In this document: positions 1 to 9,115 of the stretch, one piece after another | Layout of the letters: each line of letters begins with the position of its first letter | How positions within the stretch are numbered: the stretch's first letter is position 1 | Origin: DATFVA01 sp963811905 | Lineage (GTDB): Bacteria; Bacteroidota; Ignavibacteria; Ignavibacteriales; Ignavibacteriaceae | DNA length: 64,000 bases | Direction: 5' to 3' | Assembly: GCA_963811905.1 (NCBI GenBank) | Contig: CAWETK010000024.1 | Location: 62,001-126,000 of the forward strand | Notes under the pieces: generated by a model | Seen by the model: only the letters and a program-made list of their open reading frames with translations | What the model was told of the DNA's origin: nothing | Database searches by the model: none | Program-made: the position numbers and the translations under genes

Positions 1-413
1 TTCCTGCCTCGATTCAAGCGTTTCGCTCTTTCTTCTGTATTATGCAACTTATCGGCTGCGATGTCAATCTGATCTTCAGCTGTGACCTTTAATACTCATC
101 ATTTCATTCGACCTATCCTGTTGCTTCTTTCAGGTAATTAATAGAAGTTTGTTAACAGAAAATTTGTTATAAAGGAGAGAATCAAGGAGACAGGGACCAT
201 CATTATCACTTTCAGGGCACATACCAGCAGTTTTACTAAAATCAAAGAATATTTTGCACCGATGATATTGTGCGATTACCTATACCGTTCTTGCAATTAT
301 ATGACATTTTTTTGACAACTGTATTTTCCGGGATAAGTAATTTTAATCGGGAAGTGAAGAAATTTTTAACTGCAGATTTAAACATTTAATCTAATTTGAA
401 GGGAGAGTTAAAA
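1..413. other. Left-edge intergenic region
   Basis: No convincing gene is visible here. Both strands are open for roughly the first 90 bases, but neither reading has a credible start or a recognisable protein, so this may or may not be the edge of a gene lying outside the window. The last 60 bases are AT-rich and lead into the ribosome binding site of the next gene. Confidence 0.5.
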
Positions 414-2168
414 ATGAAAGGAATTACAACATTCATTTTAGTAATAATAACAGCTCTTTATTTTGCACATCCCGAACTTTCAGCTCATCGTATAGGTGAT
501 AAAAAGGATAATAAAGCTCTGCCGCATGAGAAAGTGCTTGTAGATCCCGGTCAGAGTCTCATAAATATTAATAATTCAACCTGCTGGGTCGGCGGAGACG
601 GATATCATGACTGGATTGTTGACGGATCGTGGAATGGTGCTTTTCCAATAAATTATTTTGCAGGGACAATCTTCAGCGAAGGGATCGTCTGGGGAGGAAA
701 AGTAATTGATAATAACTATCCGGCGATACGTACAGCAGGCAATACTTACGGTACAGGTTGTGCACCCCTTCAGAGGTTATTCCGTGTCAGAACCAATTTT
801 CGGACGACAAATCTGACAATGGATGCAGCAACCTTTTTTAATATTGATCCGGGAGAAGTTACCCAGGAGCAATTAGGTGAAATTTATACTCAGTACCAGA
901 AAGACTGGGATGAATGGCCTGCGGATAGTGGTGCACCTTATAATGATGTTAATCACGATGGTTCCTATAACCCGGAAATTGATGTACCGGGTGTTCCATC
1001 CGCCTCACAAACTATGTACGTCAGGTATGATGACAGTAATTCCCCCAATCTTTATGGTTCTCTGCCGATTGGATTGGAAATTACTGAAACGTACTGGACA
1101 TTTTCAGATGACGCTCAATTAAGCAGTACTATCTTTAAAAAGGTTGATATTGTTTATACCGGCGGGAACCAGCCGTATGCAGGTTCATACATCGATAGTA
1201 TGTTTATCTCCCAATGGTCAGACCCTGATGTTGGAAATTCTACCGATGATTTTGCCGGATGCGATACGCTTTTGAACCTTGGTTATGCATTTAATGCAGG
1301 TGCAGAGGACGCTGTTTATGGCGGATTGGGACTTGAGCCTCCGGCCACGGGATATGTAATGCTGCAGGGGGTTTCTGAATATTCCGGTTTTCCTTCGGAT
1401 AGTGCGATCTTTAATTTCAGCTGGAGACACGGATACAGATATTCTAATCCGCATCCGATGAGCTCCTTTGCTTATATCGCCGCCGGCGGGTTATGGTCAG
1501 ATCCGGATTTTTCATACATCGGTACACTTGAACTTTACAATATGATGCGCGGCTTCCAGGGTGATCCTTCATATCCCGGTGCTCAGCAATTTCCTGAGAG
1601 TGTAGCTGATTATACAGGATCAGGCTGTTTCCTGCTGACTGGCGACCCGGTAACTGCTTCAGGTAAAATAGACGGTGTCCTGGACGGCCCAGGCGATAGG
1701 AGAATATTACTGACTAATGGTCCATTCCATATGAATCTGGGCGATACGGTTGAAATCGTTCTCGCTCTGACTTCTGCAATCGGAAGTGACCGTCTTTTGA
1801 GTGTTACAGATCTGCGGGTTAATGCCTCAGCTGCCAATGATGCATTTCAATACTATGCAGCACATAACGTAACTGCTGTTGACGGGGGAGTTAGTGAGGG
1901 TTTCGATTTCAGACTGTCTCAGAATTTTCCCAATCCCTTTAACCCCTCAACAGGAATTCAATACAGTATCTCTCAGCCTGGAAGGGTGACGTTAAAAGTC
2001 TATGACATGCTTGGGAGAGAAGCAGCAAGTCTGGTGGATGAATATCAGGCAGCCGGACATTATTCAGTTAATTTCGATGGAACCGGCTTATCAACTGGTG
2101 TATATATTTATCAGCTGAAAATGTCGGGAAATTTTTCTCAGACAAAAAAGATGCTCCTCCTTAAATAA
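414..2168 (+). CDS. Secreted protein with T9SS type A sorting domain
   Basis: A 584-residue secreted protein of unknown function. The chosen ATG has GGGAGAG seven bases upstream; a TTG 18 bases earlier is in frame but lacks this site. Residues 1-24 form a signal peptide (hydrophobic TTFILVIITALYFA). The body has many Gly/Asp/Tyr residues and a DVNHDGSYNPEID segment that resembles a calcium-binding Asp loop. The last 80 residues are a T9SS sorting domain: NFPNPFNPSTGIQYSI, then VKVYD-like KVYDMLGREA, STGVYIYQL and a basic KKMLLLK tail. From family knowledge such proteins cross the outer membrane by the Por system, whose porU and porV lie at the other end of this window. The domain function of the body is not recognised. 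Confidence 0.85.
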   Translation: MKGITTFILVIITALYFAHPELSAHRIGDKKDNKALPHEKVLVDPGQSLININNSTCWVGGDGYHDWIVDGSWNGAFPINYFAGTIFSEGIVWGGKVIDNNYPAIRTAGNTYGTGCAPLQRLFRVRTNFRTTNLTMDAATFFNIDPGEVTQEQLGEIYTQYQKDWDEWPADSGAPYNDVNHDGSYNPEIDVPGVPSASQTMYVRYDDSNSPNLYGSLPIGLEITETYWTFSDDAQLSSTIFKKVDIVYTGGNQPYAGSYIDSMFISQWSDPDVGNSTDDFAGCDTLLNLGYAFNAGAEDAVYGGLGLEPPATGYVMLQGVSEYSGFPSDSAIFNFSWRHGYRYSNPHPMSSFAYIAAGGLWSDPDFSYIGTLELYNMMRGFQGDPSYPGAQQFPESVADYTGSGCFLLTGDPVTASGKIDGVLDGPGDRRILLTNGPFHMNLGDTVEIVLALTSAIGSDRLLSVTDLRVNASAANDAFQYYAAHNVTAVDGGVSEGFDFRLSQNFPNPFNPSTGIQYSISQPGRVTLKVYDMLGREAASLVDEYQAAGHYSVNFDGTGLSTGVYIYQLKMSGNFSQTKKMLLLK

Positions 2169-2510
2169 TTGCAGGAATTTGATTTATCAAATTCAAAATT
2201 ATTACAGAATGTAGTAAAAAAAGGCTAATAAGGTTGAGACCCTTTTGAGTGTATTGAGTAGCTAAGGTTAATAAAAGAATAAGGTTTTTGAATATTCCTT
2301 CAGAACGAAAAATCTTGTGCATAAATATTAACCTTAGTAACTCACAAGAAACTGACGCAATTAACCTTATTGCCATTACATTTTTACACAGCCTCCCACC
2401 GCTCCAATCGGCCATTATTTTATTCCAGCCATTCTAATATTCCATAAGTACTCTTGACTTTAAAAACTGACTGTGTTAAGTTACTGTACCCCTTAAAGGA
2501 GAGGTACAAT
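2169..2510. other. AT-rich gap with a 12-bp inverted repeat
   Basis: There is no supported gene in this gap. A perfect 12-bp inverted repeat, CTAAGGTTAATA at 2262-2273 and TATTAACCTTAG at 2326-2337, lies upstream of the TrmB-type regulator gene, and a third related word (ATTAACCTTATTG) occurs near 2360. It could be an operator or a stem-loop; no function can be assigned from sequence alone. Confidence 0.4.
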
Positions 2511-3368
2511 ATGTATGATAATTTACTGAACAAATTACAGGACAGCGGGTTAACGAAAAGAGAGGCGCACATTTACCTCGCGCTGCTTCAGAAGCAGGAA
2601 TTTGCTGCTTCTGAACTTGCATCAATTATCCCCGTCGGCAGGACTAAAGTCTACGAAATTATACCCGCCCTTCTGGCAAAAGGTTTGTGTACGGAAGTTC
2701 AGAAGGATGGTAAGAAAATGTATCGGGCTGTTGAACCAAAGACAGCCTTAAAAAGTCTGCTTTCATTTTTCAGTCAGAAAGTTGAAGAGGAAATTGCACA
2801 GAAGCAGGAGGAAATTTCCAGGAAACAGAAAATGTTCAACCGGCTTGAGAGCGATCTTGATGAAATTTATGCACGCAACCTGGATAACTATGCCAGTCTC
2901 GATTATATAGAAGTTCTTAAGGACAAAAACCAGATAAAAAAAAGATGGATTGAGCTGCAGAAAACTACTAAAAAAGAAATGCTGGGATTCAACAAACCCC
3001 CCTACAGTATGCCCCACAGCGAAAACATGAAACACCAGACTAAAGTACTAAAGAAAAAGACAATGAAGAGCCGCGGCATTTATGAATATGAAGATCTTAT
3101 ATCCGGCTCGATGCCTTCTGATTTTTTCCCTGTATTCGAATATTACGAAAGCCTTGGCGAAGAATGCAGGGTAATAGAAAAACTACCGATGAAGCTCATG
3201 ATAATGGATGAAAAAATAACCATGCTTGCCTTGAACGATCCTGTTTCGATGAAACCCAGCATTACAACTATAATAGTAAATCATCCGAGTTTTGCACTTG
3301 CTCAGAAAGAGGTGTTTGAAAGTTATTGGTTGAAATCAGTTCCTTTCAAGAAGTTTGGTAAGAAATAG
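2511..3368 (+). CDS. TrmB-family transcriptional regulator
   Basis: A 285-residue DNA-binding protein. Residues 1-75 match the TrmB winged-helix domain: LLNKLQDSGLTKREAHIYLA, then ASELASIIPVGRTKVYEII and a wing ending in YRAVEP. A charged, probably coiled-coil linker (about residues 80-125) leads to a C-terminal effector-type domain. In known TrmB-like proteins the C-terminus senses a sugar or metabolite; the ligand here is unknown. The ATG is chosen over an upstream TTG because AAAGGAGAGG lies directly before it. It stands alone between two T9SS cargo genes, so control of these neighbours is possible but only an inference. Confidence 0.85.
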   Translation: MYDNLLNKLQDSGLTKREAHIYLALLQKQEFAASELASIIPVGRTKVYEIIPALLAKGLCTEVQKDGKKMYRAVEPKTALKSLLSFFSQKVEEEIAQKQEEISRKQKMFNRLESDLDEIYARNLDNYASLDYIEVLKDKNQIKKRWIELQKTTKKEMLGFNKPPYSMPHSENMKHQTKVLKKKTMKSRGIYEYEDLISGSMPSDFFPVFEYYESLGEECRVIEKLPMKLMIMDEKITMLALNDPVSMKPSITTIIVNHPSFALAQKEVFESYWLKSVPFKKFGKK

Positions 3369-3451
3369 AAAAACAGTGCACTCGTTCTAATAAATAAAAT
3401 TTCATAAAGAGACTTAATTAATTTTTATTACTCAATAACCGGGAGAAACAT

Positions 3452-5866
3452 ATGAAACATTTCGTTATTACTTCTTTAGTACTTTTTATCACCCTGTTCT
3501 TTGCCCAACCGATTAATGCACAATGGCAGCAGGTAGACGGTGTCTACGGAGCCACGGTGCTGGATATCCTTGCAGACGGGGGTAGTGTATATGCAACTGC
3601 CAGAGGCGGAGGCGTATTTAAATCAACTGACAATGGTTCAACATGGACAGCTGTGAATAACGGCCTTACAAATCCTTATGCAATTACTCTTGCCGGCAAT
3701 GGAACGAACCTGTTCACGGGGACAACACTTACTTACGGCGGCAGCGGCGGCGGAGTCTACCGCTCAACTGATGCCGGACAGACATGGACACTTGCAAGTT
3801 CAGGATTAACTTCAATCCGTCTTTACTGCCTGGCATATGACGGTACAAATCTTTTTGCAGGTACTGAATATGAAGGCGGCAGCGGAGGCGTTTTTCTTTC
3901 AACTAATTCCGGGAGCAGCTGGACAAAAGTCAGCTCCGGACTTCCTGCTGATCATGTAACCGCGCTTGCAATCAGCGGAACCAACATTTTTGCCGGTACA
4001 GCGAGTAACGGTGTTTACCTGTCGACCAACAATGGTACATCCTGGACTCCCGAAATTTCAGGACTTTCAAATCTTAGTATTAATGGCTTTGCGGTATCCG
4101 GATCCAATGTATATGCCGGTACAAGCGGCGGAGTATTCCTTTCAACAAATAATGGCACAACCTGGGTGTCGATAAATGCCGGTTTAAGCAATTCAACAAT
4201 CTTCTCACTTGCAGTTTCCGGATCCAACGTCTATGCCGGTACGCAAGGCGGGGTATTTTATTCCTCAGATGGCGGATCTTTATGGACACCCGCAAGTAAT
4301 GGAATAACCAACACTTATGTTTATTCTGTTGAGACCAGCGGCAGCGATCTATATGCAGGTACATTTGGAAGCGGTGTTTTTCATTCAGTTGATAATGGTT
4401 CAAACTGGACGTGGCAGAGCAACGGCATTACCGGCGGCGATATACGTTCATTCGCATTCAATGGTAATAGTTTCTTTGTAGGGACGGGAGGCGGCGGAGT
4501 ATTCGTTACTACAGATGAAGGGATAAGCTGGACGTACAAAGGACTGGGCAATGAATTTGTTTATTCAATGGCTGCGGGTCCTGACGGATCCGGGGGCTTC
4601 AATATTTTTGCCGGTACAATGGGAGACGGTGTTTACCGTTCCTCTGATAATGGTACAACCTGGTCGCAGGTTAATACCGGTATAACAGTACCTCTCATCT
4701 GGTTTATGCTTCCTGTTCCTAATGGTTCCGGCGGCACAACTATCTACCTTGGCTCTTACGGCGGGGGAGTGTTCATATCAACAAATAATGGCGACAACTG
4801 GACAGCCGCAAATCCTGTTCCCGGGGCTCCTCTTATTACTGGAATAGTGGTGGATGGTTCTAATATGTTTGCGGCAAGCTGGTCAAGCGGAGTTTTCCTT
4901 TCAACCGATAACGGCACCAGCTGGATGCCAGTAAATAATGGTATCACAAATACCTTCATCAACACACTTTATAAGGACGGATCGAATCTCTATGCAGGAA
5001 GCCTGGACGGGATATTCCTATCTACTGATAACGGATCTTCATGGGCATTCCAGAATAACGGAATACCGGCCAGCAGTTCAGTGTATGCTTTCACTCAATT
5101 AAATACTGTACTGGTTGCAGGACTCGGCAGCAGTTCTATCAATCCCGGCGGTATTTACAAAACTACCAACGGCGGCGCAAACTGGCAGGTGATAAATGAA
5201 GGACTAATAAATACTAATCTGAGATGTTTTACTACAGCTTATGGTTATGTATTTGCGGGGACTTATGGAGGAGGTTTGTGGAAACGTCCTGTATCTGAAG
5301 TACCGGTTGAACTTACATCATTTACTGCTTCAGTTGAAAACAACAAAGTATTATTGAAATGGGAAACAGCAACTGAAACAAACAACAAAGGCTTTGCTGT
5401 AGAGCGTTTCTCTGAATCGATGAATAACGGCTGGCAGAATATAGGCTTCATTTCAGGTAAAGGCACTACTACGGAGCCGGCAGCCTATAGTTTTACCGAT
5501 AATGATGTGACTGCAGGTAAGTACCAGTACCGTTTAAAGCAGGTTGATTTCAGCGGGTCGTATAAATATTCGGATGCAGCTGAAGTAGAAATTAATATAC
5601 CTGCAGAATTTGCACTTGCACAGAACTTTCCAAATCCTTTCAATCCTACAACGAATATCAATTACAGTCTGGATAAGGACGGTTTCGTAAGTCTTAAAGT
5701 CTACAACACACTCGGTCAGCAGGTTGCTGAGCTTGCAGGCGGATATGAGAAAGCCGGAAGCCACATGGTAACCTTCAATGCTTCAGGATTTTCGAGCGGG
5801 ATATACTATTACAGGATTGAATCCGGTGATCGTGTAATGGTGAAAAAGATGATGTTAATTAAGTAA
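3452..5866 (+). CDS. Asp-box (BNR) beta-propeller protein with T9SS sorting domain
   Basis: An 804-residue secreted protein. After a signal peptide (MKHFVITSLVLFITLFFAQP..NAQ), about fourteen repeats carry the Asp-box pattern S-T-D-N-G-x-x-W (for example STDNGSTWTAV, STNNGTTWVSI), each followed by a strand ending in YAGT or FAGT. This indicates one or two sialidase-like/VPS10-type beta-propellers. No catalytic residues of a sialidase are evident, so a structural or binding role is more likely. A linker (VPVELTSFTASVENNKVLLKWETATE) of the fibronectin-like type common before sorting domains precedes the C-terminal T9SS domain (NFPNPFNPTTNINYSL ... SSGIYYYRI ... KKMMLIK). EnGXXW-rich repeats also make it prone to internal duplication. 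It ends at a strong terminator. Confidence 0.88.
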   Translation: MKHFVITSLVLFITLFFAQPINAQWQQVDGVYGATVLDILADGGSVYATARGGGVFKSTDNGSTWTAVNNGLTNPYAITLAGNGTNLFTGTTLTYGGSGGGVYRSTDAGQTWTLASSGLTSIRLYCLAYDGTNLFAGTEYEGGSGGVFLSTNSGSSWTKVSSGLPADHVTALAISGTNIFAGTASNGVYLSTNNGTSWTPEISGLSNLSINGFAVSGSNVYAGTSGGVFLSTNNGTTWVSINAGLSNSTIFSLAVSGSNVYAGTQGGVFYSSDGGSLWTPASNGITNTYVYSVETSGSDLYAGTFGSGVFHSVDNGSNWTWQSNGITGGDIRSFAFNGNSFFVGTGGGGVFVTTDEGISWTYKGLGNEFVYSMAAGPDGSGGFNIFAGTMGDGVYRSSDNGTTWSQVNTGITVPLIWFMLPVPNGSGGTTIYLGSYGGGVFISTNNGDNWTAANPVPGAPLITGIVVDGSNMFAASWSSGVFLSTDNGTSWMPVNNGITNTFINTLYKDGSNLYAGSLDGIFLSTDNGSSWAFQNNGIPASSSVYAFTQLNTVLVAGLGSSSINPGGIYKTTNGGANWQVINEGLINTNLRCFTTAYGYVFAGTYGGGLWKRPVSEVPVELTSFTASVENNKVLLKWETATETNNKGFAVERFSESMNNGWQNIGFISGKGTTTEPAAYSFTDNDVTAGKYQYRLKQVDFSGSYKYSDAAEVEINIPAEFALAQNFPNPFNPTTNINYSLDKDGFVSLKVYNTLGQQVAELAGGYEKAGSHMVTFNASGFSSGIYYYRIESGDRVMVKKMMLIK

Positions 5867-5888
5867 CTCCTGAGTTAAATTAACAAAC

Positions 5889-5915
5889 GCCGCCTGTGAA
5901 ATCAGGCGGCTTTTA
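5889..5915. terminator. Bidirectional terminator between convergent genes
   Basis: GCCGCCTG TGAAAT CAGGCGGC forms an 8-bp GC-rich stem (5889-5910) followed by TTTTA on the plus strand; on the minus strand it is followed by a less perfect T-rich stretch. It lies between the plus-strand propeller gene and the convergent minus-strand gene, whose stop codon touches it. Confidence 0.85.
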
Positions 5916-6830
5916 TTCCTGGGCATCAAGATCAGCAACGACTATCATTTCTACCGGCAGATTCCATTCGAGCATATAAGGCTTATCAGCAGCATGGCGA
6001 ATCCTGTAGCTGAGAAGAGAAAGATTTACACGGGGTATTCCAAGGACGTGCATTTTTTCACCATTGGTTAAATTCTTAACTTTAAGTTCAGCCGTGGATC
6101 CTTCAGGAAAAGCCATACGCATTTTATTGTAAACGATTTTGCCGTCTTTGTCTTCAACGATGCAGTTAACAAACCTGCCGTCCGATGCAACAAACTGGTT
6201 AGTATCAAGTATTTCTATCCAGTATTCAGCATAATTGTAACCGACGCCCTTTGTCTCAATATATACCTTGTCTCCTCTGTTCTCCAGCAGGCACGCTGCG
6301 TTCGCATACCGGTTAAATGCTTTTTCTGCATCCTTGTAAGTATAGCCTGTAATTGTCCTGAGTGAAGATAATAGGTTCATATCATTGACCGTCAGAACCG
6401 GATGTAATTCGAAGACGTGGCCGGGATTAGTATTTGTTATGGGAGGGAAGCCGGCTCCCTGATCCTGTTTGTCATTTCCTGAATGCTCGCACCAGATCCT
6501 CCACGCACCATTCAGTTTAACAGAACTGCTGCTTCCTTCATACTTGCGGAGTGTATCTACCGCATCATCTTCATTTTTTGCATTCATCACTTCAGAAACT
6601 AAAGGAAGTCCTATATTACTGCAGTAACCTGCTATGTGCATATCGCCGTCCTCAGAGGGAGGATTAGGATGTGCATGCATTTTTACAATATAATATTCGG
6701 CATCAATTGTTACCCGGTTTTTGATGCTGTCGATAAAACTCTTTCTTAAGGTGATTTCTATCTGAGAAAAGGATGTCCCGGTAAATACAACAAGCAGTAT
6801 AATAATAAGATATTTATTTATTATTTTCAT
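5913..6830 (-). CDS. Secreted protein of unknown function
   Basis: A 305-residue protein I do not recognise. Residues 1-22 are a signal peptide (KYLIIILLVVFTGTSFSQ), with no lipobox cysteine, so a soluble periplasmic or secreted protein is expected. There is no T9SS domain at the C-terminus. Visible features are a HAHPNPPSEDGDMHIAGYC segment rich in His and Asp, a WRIWCEHSG segment, and three further cysteines; these could bind metal, but this is speculation. A repeated IVEDKDGKIVY turn suggests mostly beta structure in the C-terminal half. It is a single-gene unit ending at the shared terminator. Confidence 0.7.
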   Translation of the reverse strand: MKIINKYLIIILLVVFTGTSFSQIEITLRKSFIDSIKNRVTIDAEYYIVKMHAHPNPPSEDGDMHIAGYCSNIGLPLVSEVMNAKNEDDAVDTLRKYEGSSSSVKLNGAWRIWCEHSGNDKQDQGAGFPPITNTNPGHVFELHPVLTVNDMNLLSSLRTITGYTYKDAEKAFNRYANAACLLENRGDKVYIETKGVGYNYAEYWIEILDTNQFVASDGRFVNCIVEDKDGKIVYNKMRMAFPEGSTAELKVKNLTNGEKMHVLGIPRVNLSLLSYRIRHAADKPYMLEWNLPVEMIVVADLDAQE

Positions 6831-7059
6831 TTAACTTTACCTCCTAAAAATGATATTGACAGGATGCTTTCTGATTTTCTGGCAAGAGGTCCCGGCAAGT
6901 TAACCAGACGGAACATCGGATCAGGCTCCAAATTATATTTTCACAAAGGATAAGTGAGTTCGTGGTAAAATAATAAATTATCTGCTTCCGTAATACAAGA
7001 TGAGATTAAATACTATATTGAAATCATCTCCTGCAAGCTAATCCTGAAATCTTGTAATT

Positions 7060-8631
7060 TTACAAACTTTCCTGTTTAATATCTTTCGGGATAAGAGCAG
7101 CTGCGATAGTGCCGATGAGGATAATAACTGCCAGGTAAAAATACACGTTATGCACAGCCCCTGCCAGTATGTCTTTCAGATGTGAAATGAATTCAGAACT
7201 ATAATTCATTCTCTGCATCGGGTCTACTAATATTTTTATGATGTCGTTATTTTTCTGCGATGCAGTAAGACCGGCCCTGATATGATAATTAAGAAGCCAG
7301 CCGAACAGTGTTGCTCCGAATGTACTGCCGATCATTCTCATAAAAGAGTTGGAGCTTGTTGCCACTCCGCGTTTCGACCAGGGTACGGCATGCTGTACCG
7401 CGACGATGGATGCAGTAGAAGTTAATCCAAGTCCCAGTCCGATTATGAATATATAAAATACAATCTCAAGGTAACCTGAATCCCTGTTTATAAGAAGCAT
7501 GAGGCATGATCCTGCAAGCAGTATAAATATTCCAAGGACAGCAGTGAACCTGAATCCTGATTTCAGAATCAATTTTCCGGACTGGCTTGAAGCAATAGGC
7601 CAGCCGATAGACATTGAAGCAAGTAGAAAACCAGCCAGGATGGCCGATGTCCCGAAAACTCCCTGAGCAAACAAAGGGATAATGGAACTTATACCGATGG
7701 TTGCTATTCCAACAATCATAGAGATAATGTTAGGAAACAATATTACGGGGGATCTAATGAGTTTAAAAGGGATGACTGGATTTTCAGCATGGCGTTCTGT
7801 AATTCCGAACATTATAAAAGCAATCACTGAGAGCAGCAGCATTCCGTAAAACCTTACGTCGGTTAACTCCCATGCAGTTCCGGCTTCCAGTAAAGGTATA
7901 AGCAGAAGGGAAGTAGCTGCAATTAAAAGCGCAGAACCGGCAAAATCTATCTTTATTTTTTTTGGTGCTGAACTGCCTGCTCCCTGAATAAGAACATCAT
8001 TATTATGTGCCGGTTTTTCGTGGAAATACAGGTTTACAATCAAGATACATACTAATCCTATAGGAATATTAATGAAGAAAACCCACGCCCAGCTTATATT
8101 CTGAACGATGACTCCTCCGATGGCGGGACCGATTATTGCGGCTATTCCCCAGACGCTGCTCAGGTAGCCCTGAACTTTTGCACGTTCTTCGAGGTTATAA
8201 ATATCGCCGATGATTGTTATGCTGATTGGCAGAACCGCTCCAGCTCCTATGCCCTGAATGGCTCTGAAAAGAATTAGGATATACATACTTCCCGCAAATC
8301 CGCAGAGAGCCGAACCGGCAAGAAACAATAGGACACCGAAAACAAAAACATTTTTTCTGCCGTAAAGGTCCGCCAGCTTTCCGTAGAGCGGTATTGTTGC
8401 TCCCTGTGTAAGCAGGAATGCCGAAAAGACCCAGGTAAAAAGAGAGAATCCTCCAAGGCTGCTCACGATGGTTGGAATAGCTGTGGCAACTATGGTAGCC
8501 TCAACTGCTGCCATAAAATTAGCAAGCATCATTGCGAACAGGATAAGAGGACGGTTAAGTACTCCTTCTTCCCTGTGAAATATCCCGGTTGTAATAACTT
8601 CCCCGAAAATTGTTTTGAATTTATTTGTCAA
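7060..8631 (-). CDS. DHA2-family MFS efflux transporter (EmrB/QacA type)
   Basis: A proton-driven drug exporter of about 523 residues with 14 predicted membrane segments. Diagnostic motifs are the first-helix AMMLANFMAAVEATIVATAIP, the motif A loop GKLADLYGRKNVF, and the motif C stretch IIGPAIGGVIV. The long central loop (HEKPAHNNDVLIQGAGSS..) separates the two helix groups of the 14-TM type. The start is uncertain: the reading frame is open to 8784, but the N-terminal 50 residues in that longer form are unlike the family, so a TTG at 8631 is used here; no clear ribosome binding site decides it. No emrA-type adaptor or regulator lies beside it. The substrate is unknown. Confidence 0.85.
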   Translation of the reverse strand: MTNKFKTIFGEVITTGIFHREEGVLNRPLILFAMMLANFMAAVEATIVATAIPTIVSSLGGFSLFTWVFSAFLLTQGATIPLYGKLADLYGRKNVFVFGVLLFLAGSALCGFAGSMYILILFRAIQGIGAGAVLPISITIIGDIYNLEERAKVQGYLSSVWGIAAIIGPAIGGVIVQNISWAWVFFINIPIGLVCILIVNLYFHEKPAHNNDVLIQGAGSSAPKKIKIDFAGSALLIAATSLLLIPLLEAGTAWELTDVRFYGMLLLSVIAFIMFGITERHAENPVIPFKLIRSPVILFPNIISMIVGIATIGISSIIPLFAQGVFGTSAILAGFLLASMSIGWPIASSQSGKLILKSGFRFTAVLGIFILLAGSCLMLLINRDSGYLEIVFYIFIIGLGLGLTSTASIVAVQHAVPWSKRGVATSSNSFMRMIGSTFGATLFGWLLNYHIRAGLTASQKNNDIIKILVDPMQRMNYSSEFISHLKDILAGAVHNVYFYLAVIILIGTIAAALIPKDIKQESL

Positions 8632-9115
8632 AGATAGGCAGGAAAGATGTAACGAGGAAGAGTGAAATACAGGCTGTATGAAATTCCGTCCTTCGACAGG
8701 ACCCGCTTTATCGATTTGCAATACAGTTTCTACGGCAGGTCCAGCTGCAAGGGATAAAGAACCACATATATCGAGAAGCATCATTCAAGCAATGAATTTA
8801 ACTTTTACTGAATTGATAATAATAATGTTTGAAAAAGGAATAAAACTTATAGGTAAGGGGGAAGGTCGGGGGAAGAAGCCGGGAAGAGGCCTAACAGAGG
8901 CCGACAGAAATGCTTTAATTCAGAGTGAATATCCTGAAGGAGAGCTAGTCATCTGGATCCGTACAGCGGCTTCCGTCTTTGCAGATTGTCATTCTGATCA
9001 TATAAAGATGGAGATTGAAAAAATATTCTTGCTATATTAAAATTAATACAGTATTATAATACCTGATTAACCTTAAAAACAGAGCAAAATTAATAATCAT
9101 TCGAAGAGAGGCCGT
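8632..9115. other. Intergenic region between divergent genes
   Basis: This stretch separates the minus-strand transporter from the plus-strand protease and should hold both promoters. A weak plus-strand reading of 71 codons from 8826 exists, but it has no ribosome binding site or recognisable sequence and is not called. AT-rich sequence at 9035-9105 directly precedes the protease gene. Confidence 0.4.

Noticed and set aside
1..100. Open reading on both strands at the left edge
   Set aside because: Too short and without credible start or family; cannot be told from chance at the window edge.
2161..2415. 84-codon reading on the minus strand after the first cargo gene
   Set aside because: Low-complexity, hydrophobic sequence in an AT-rich gap without start signal.
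8826..9040. 71-codon reading on the plus strand between the transporter and the protease
   Set aside because: No ribosome-binding site, no recognisable protein pattern, and it lies in a likely divergent promoter region.
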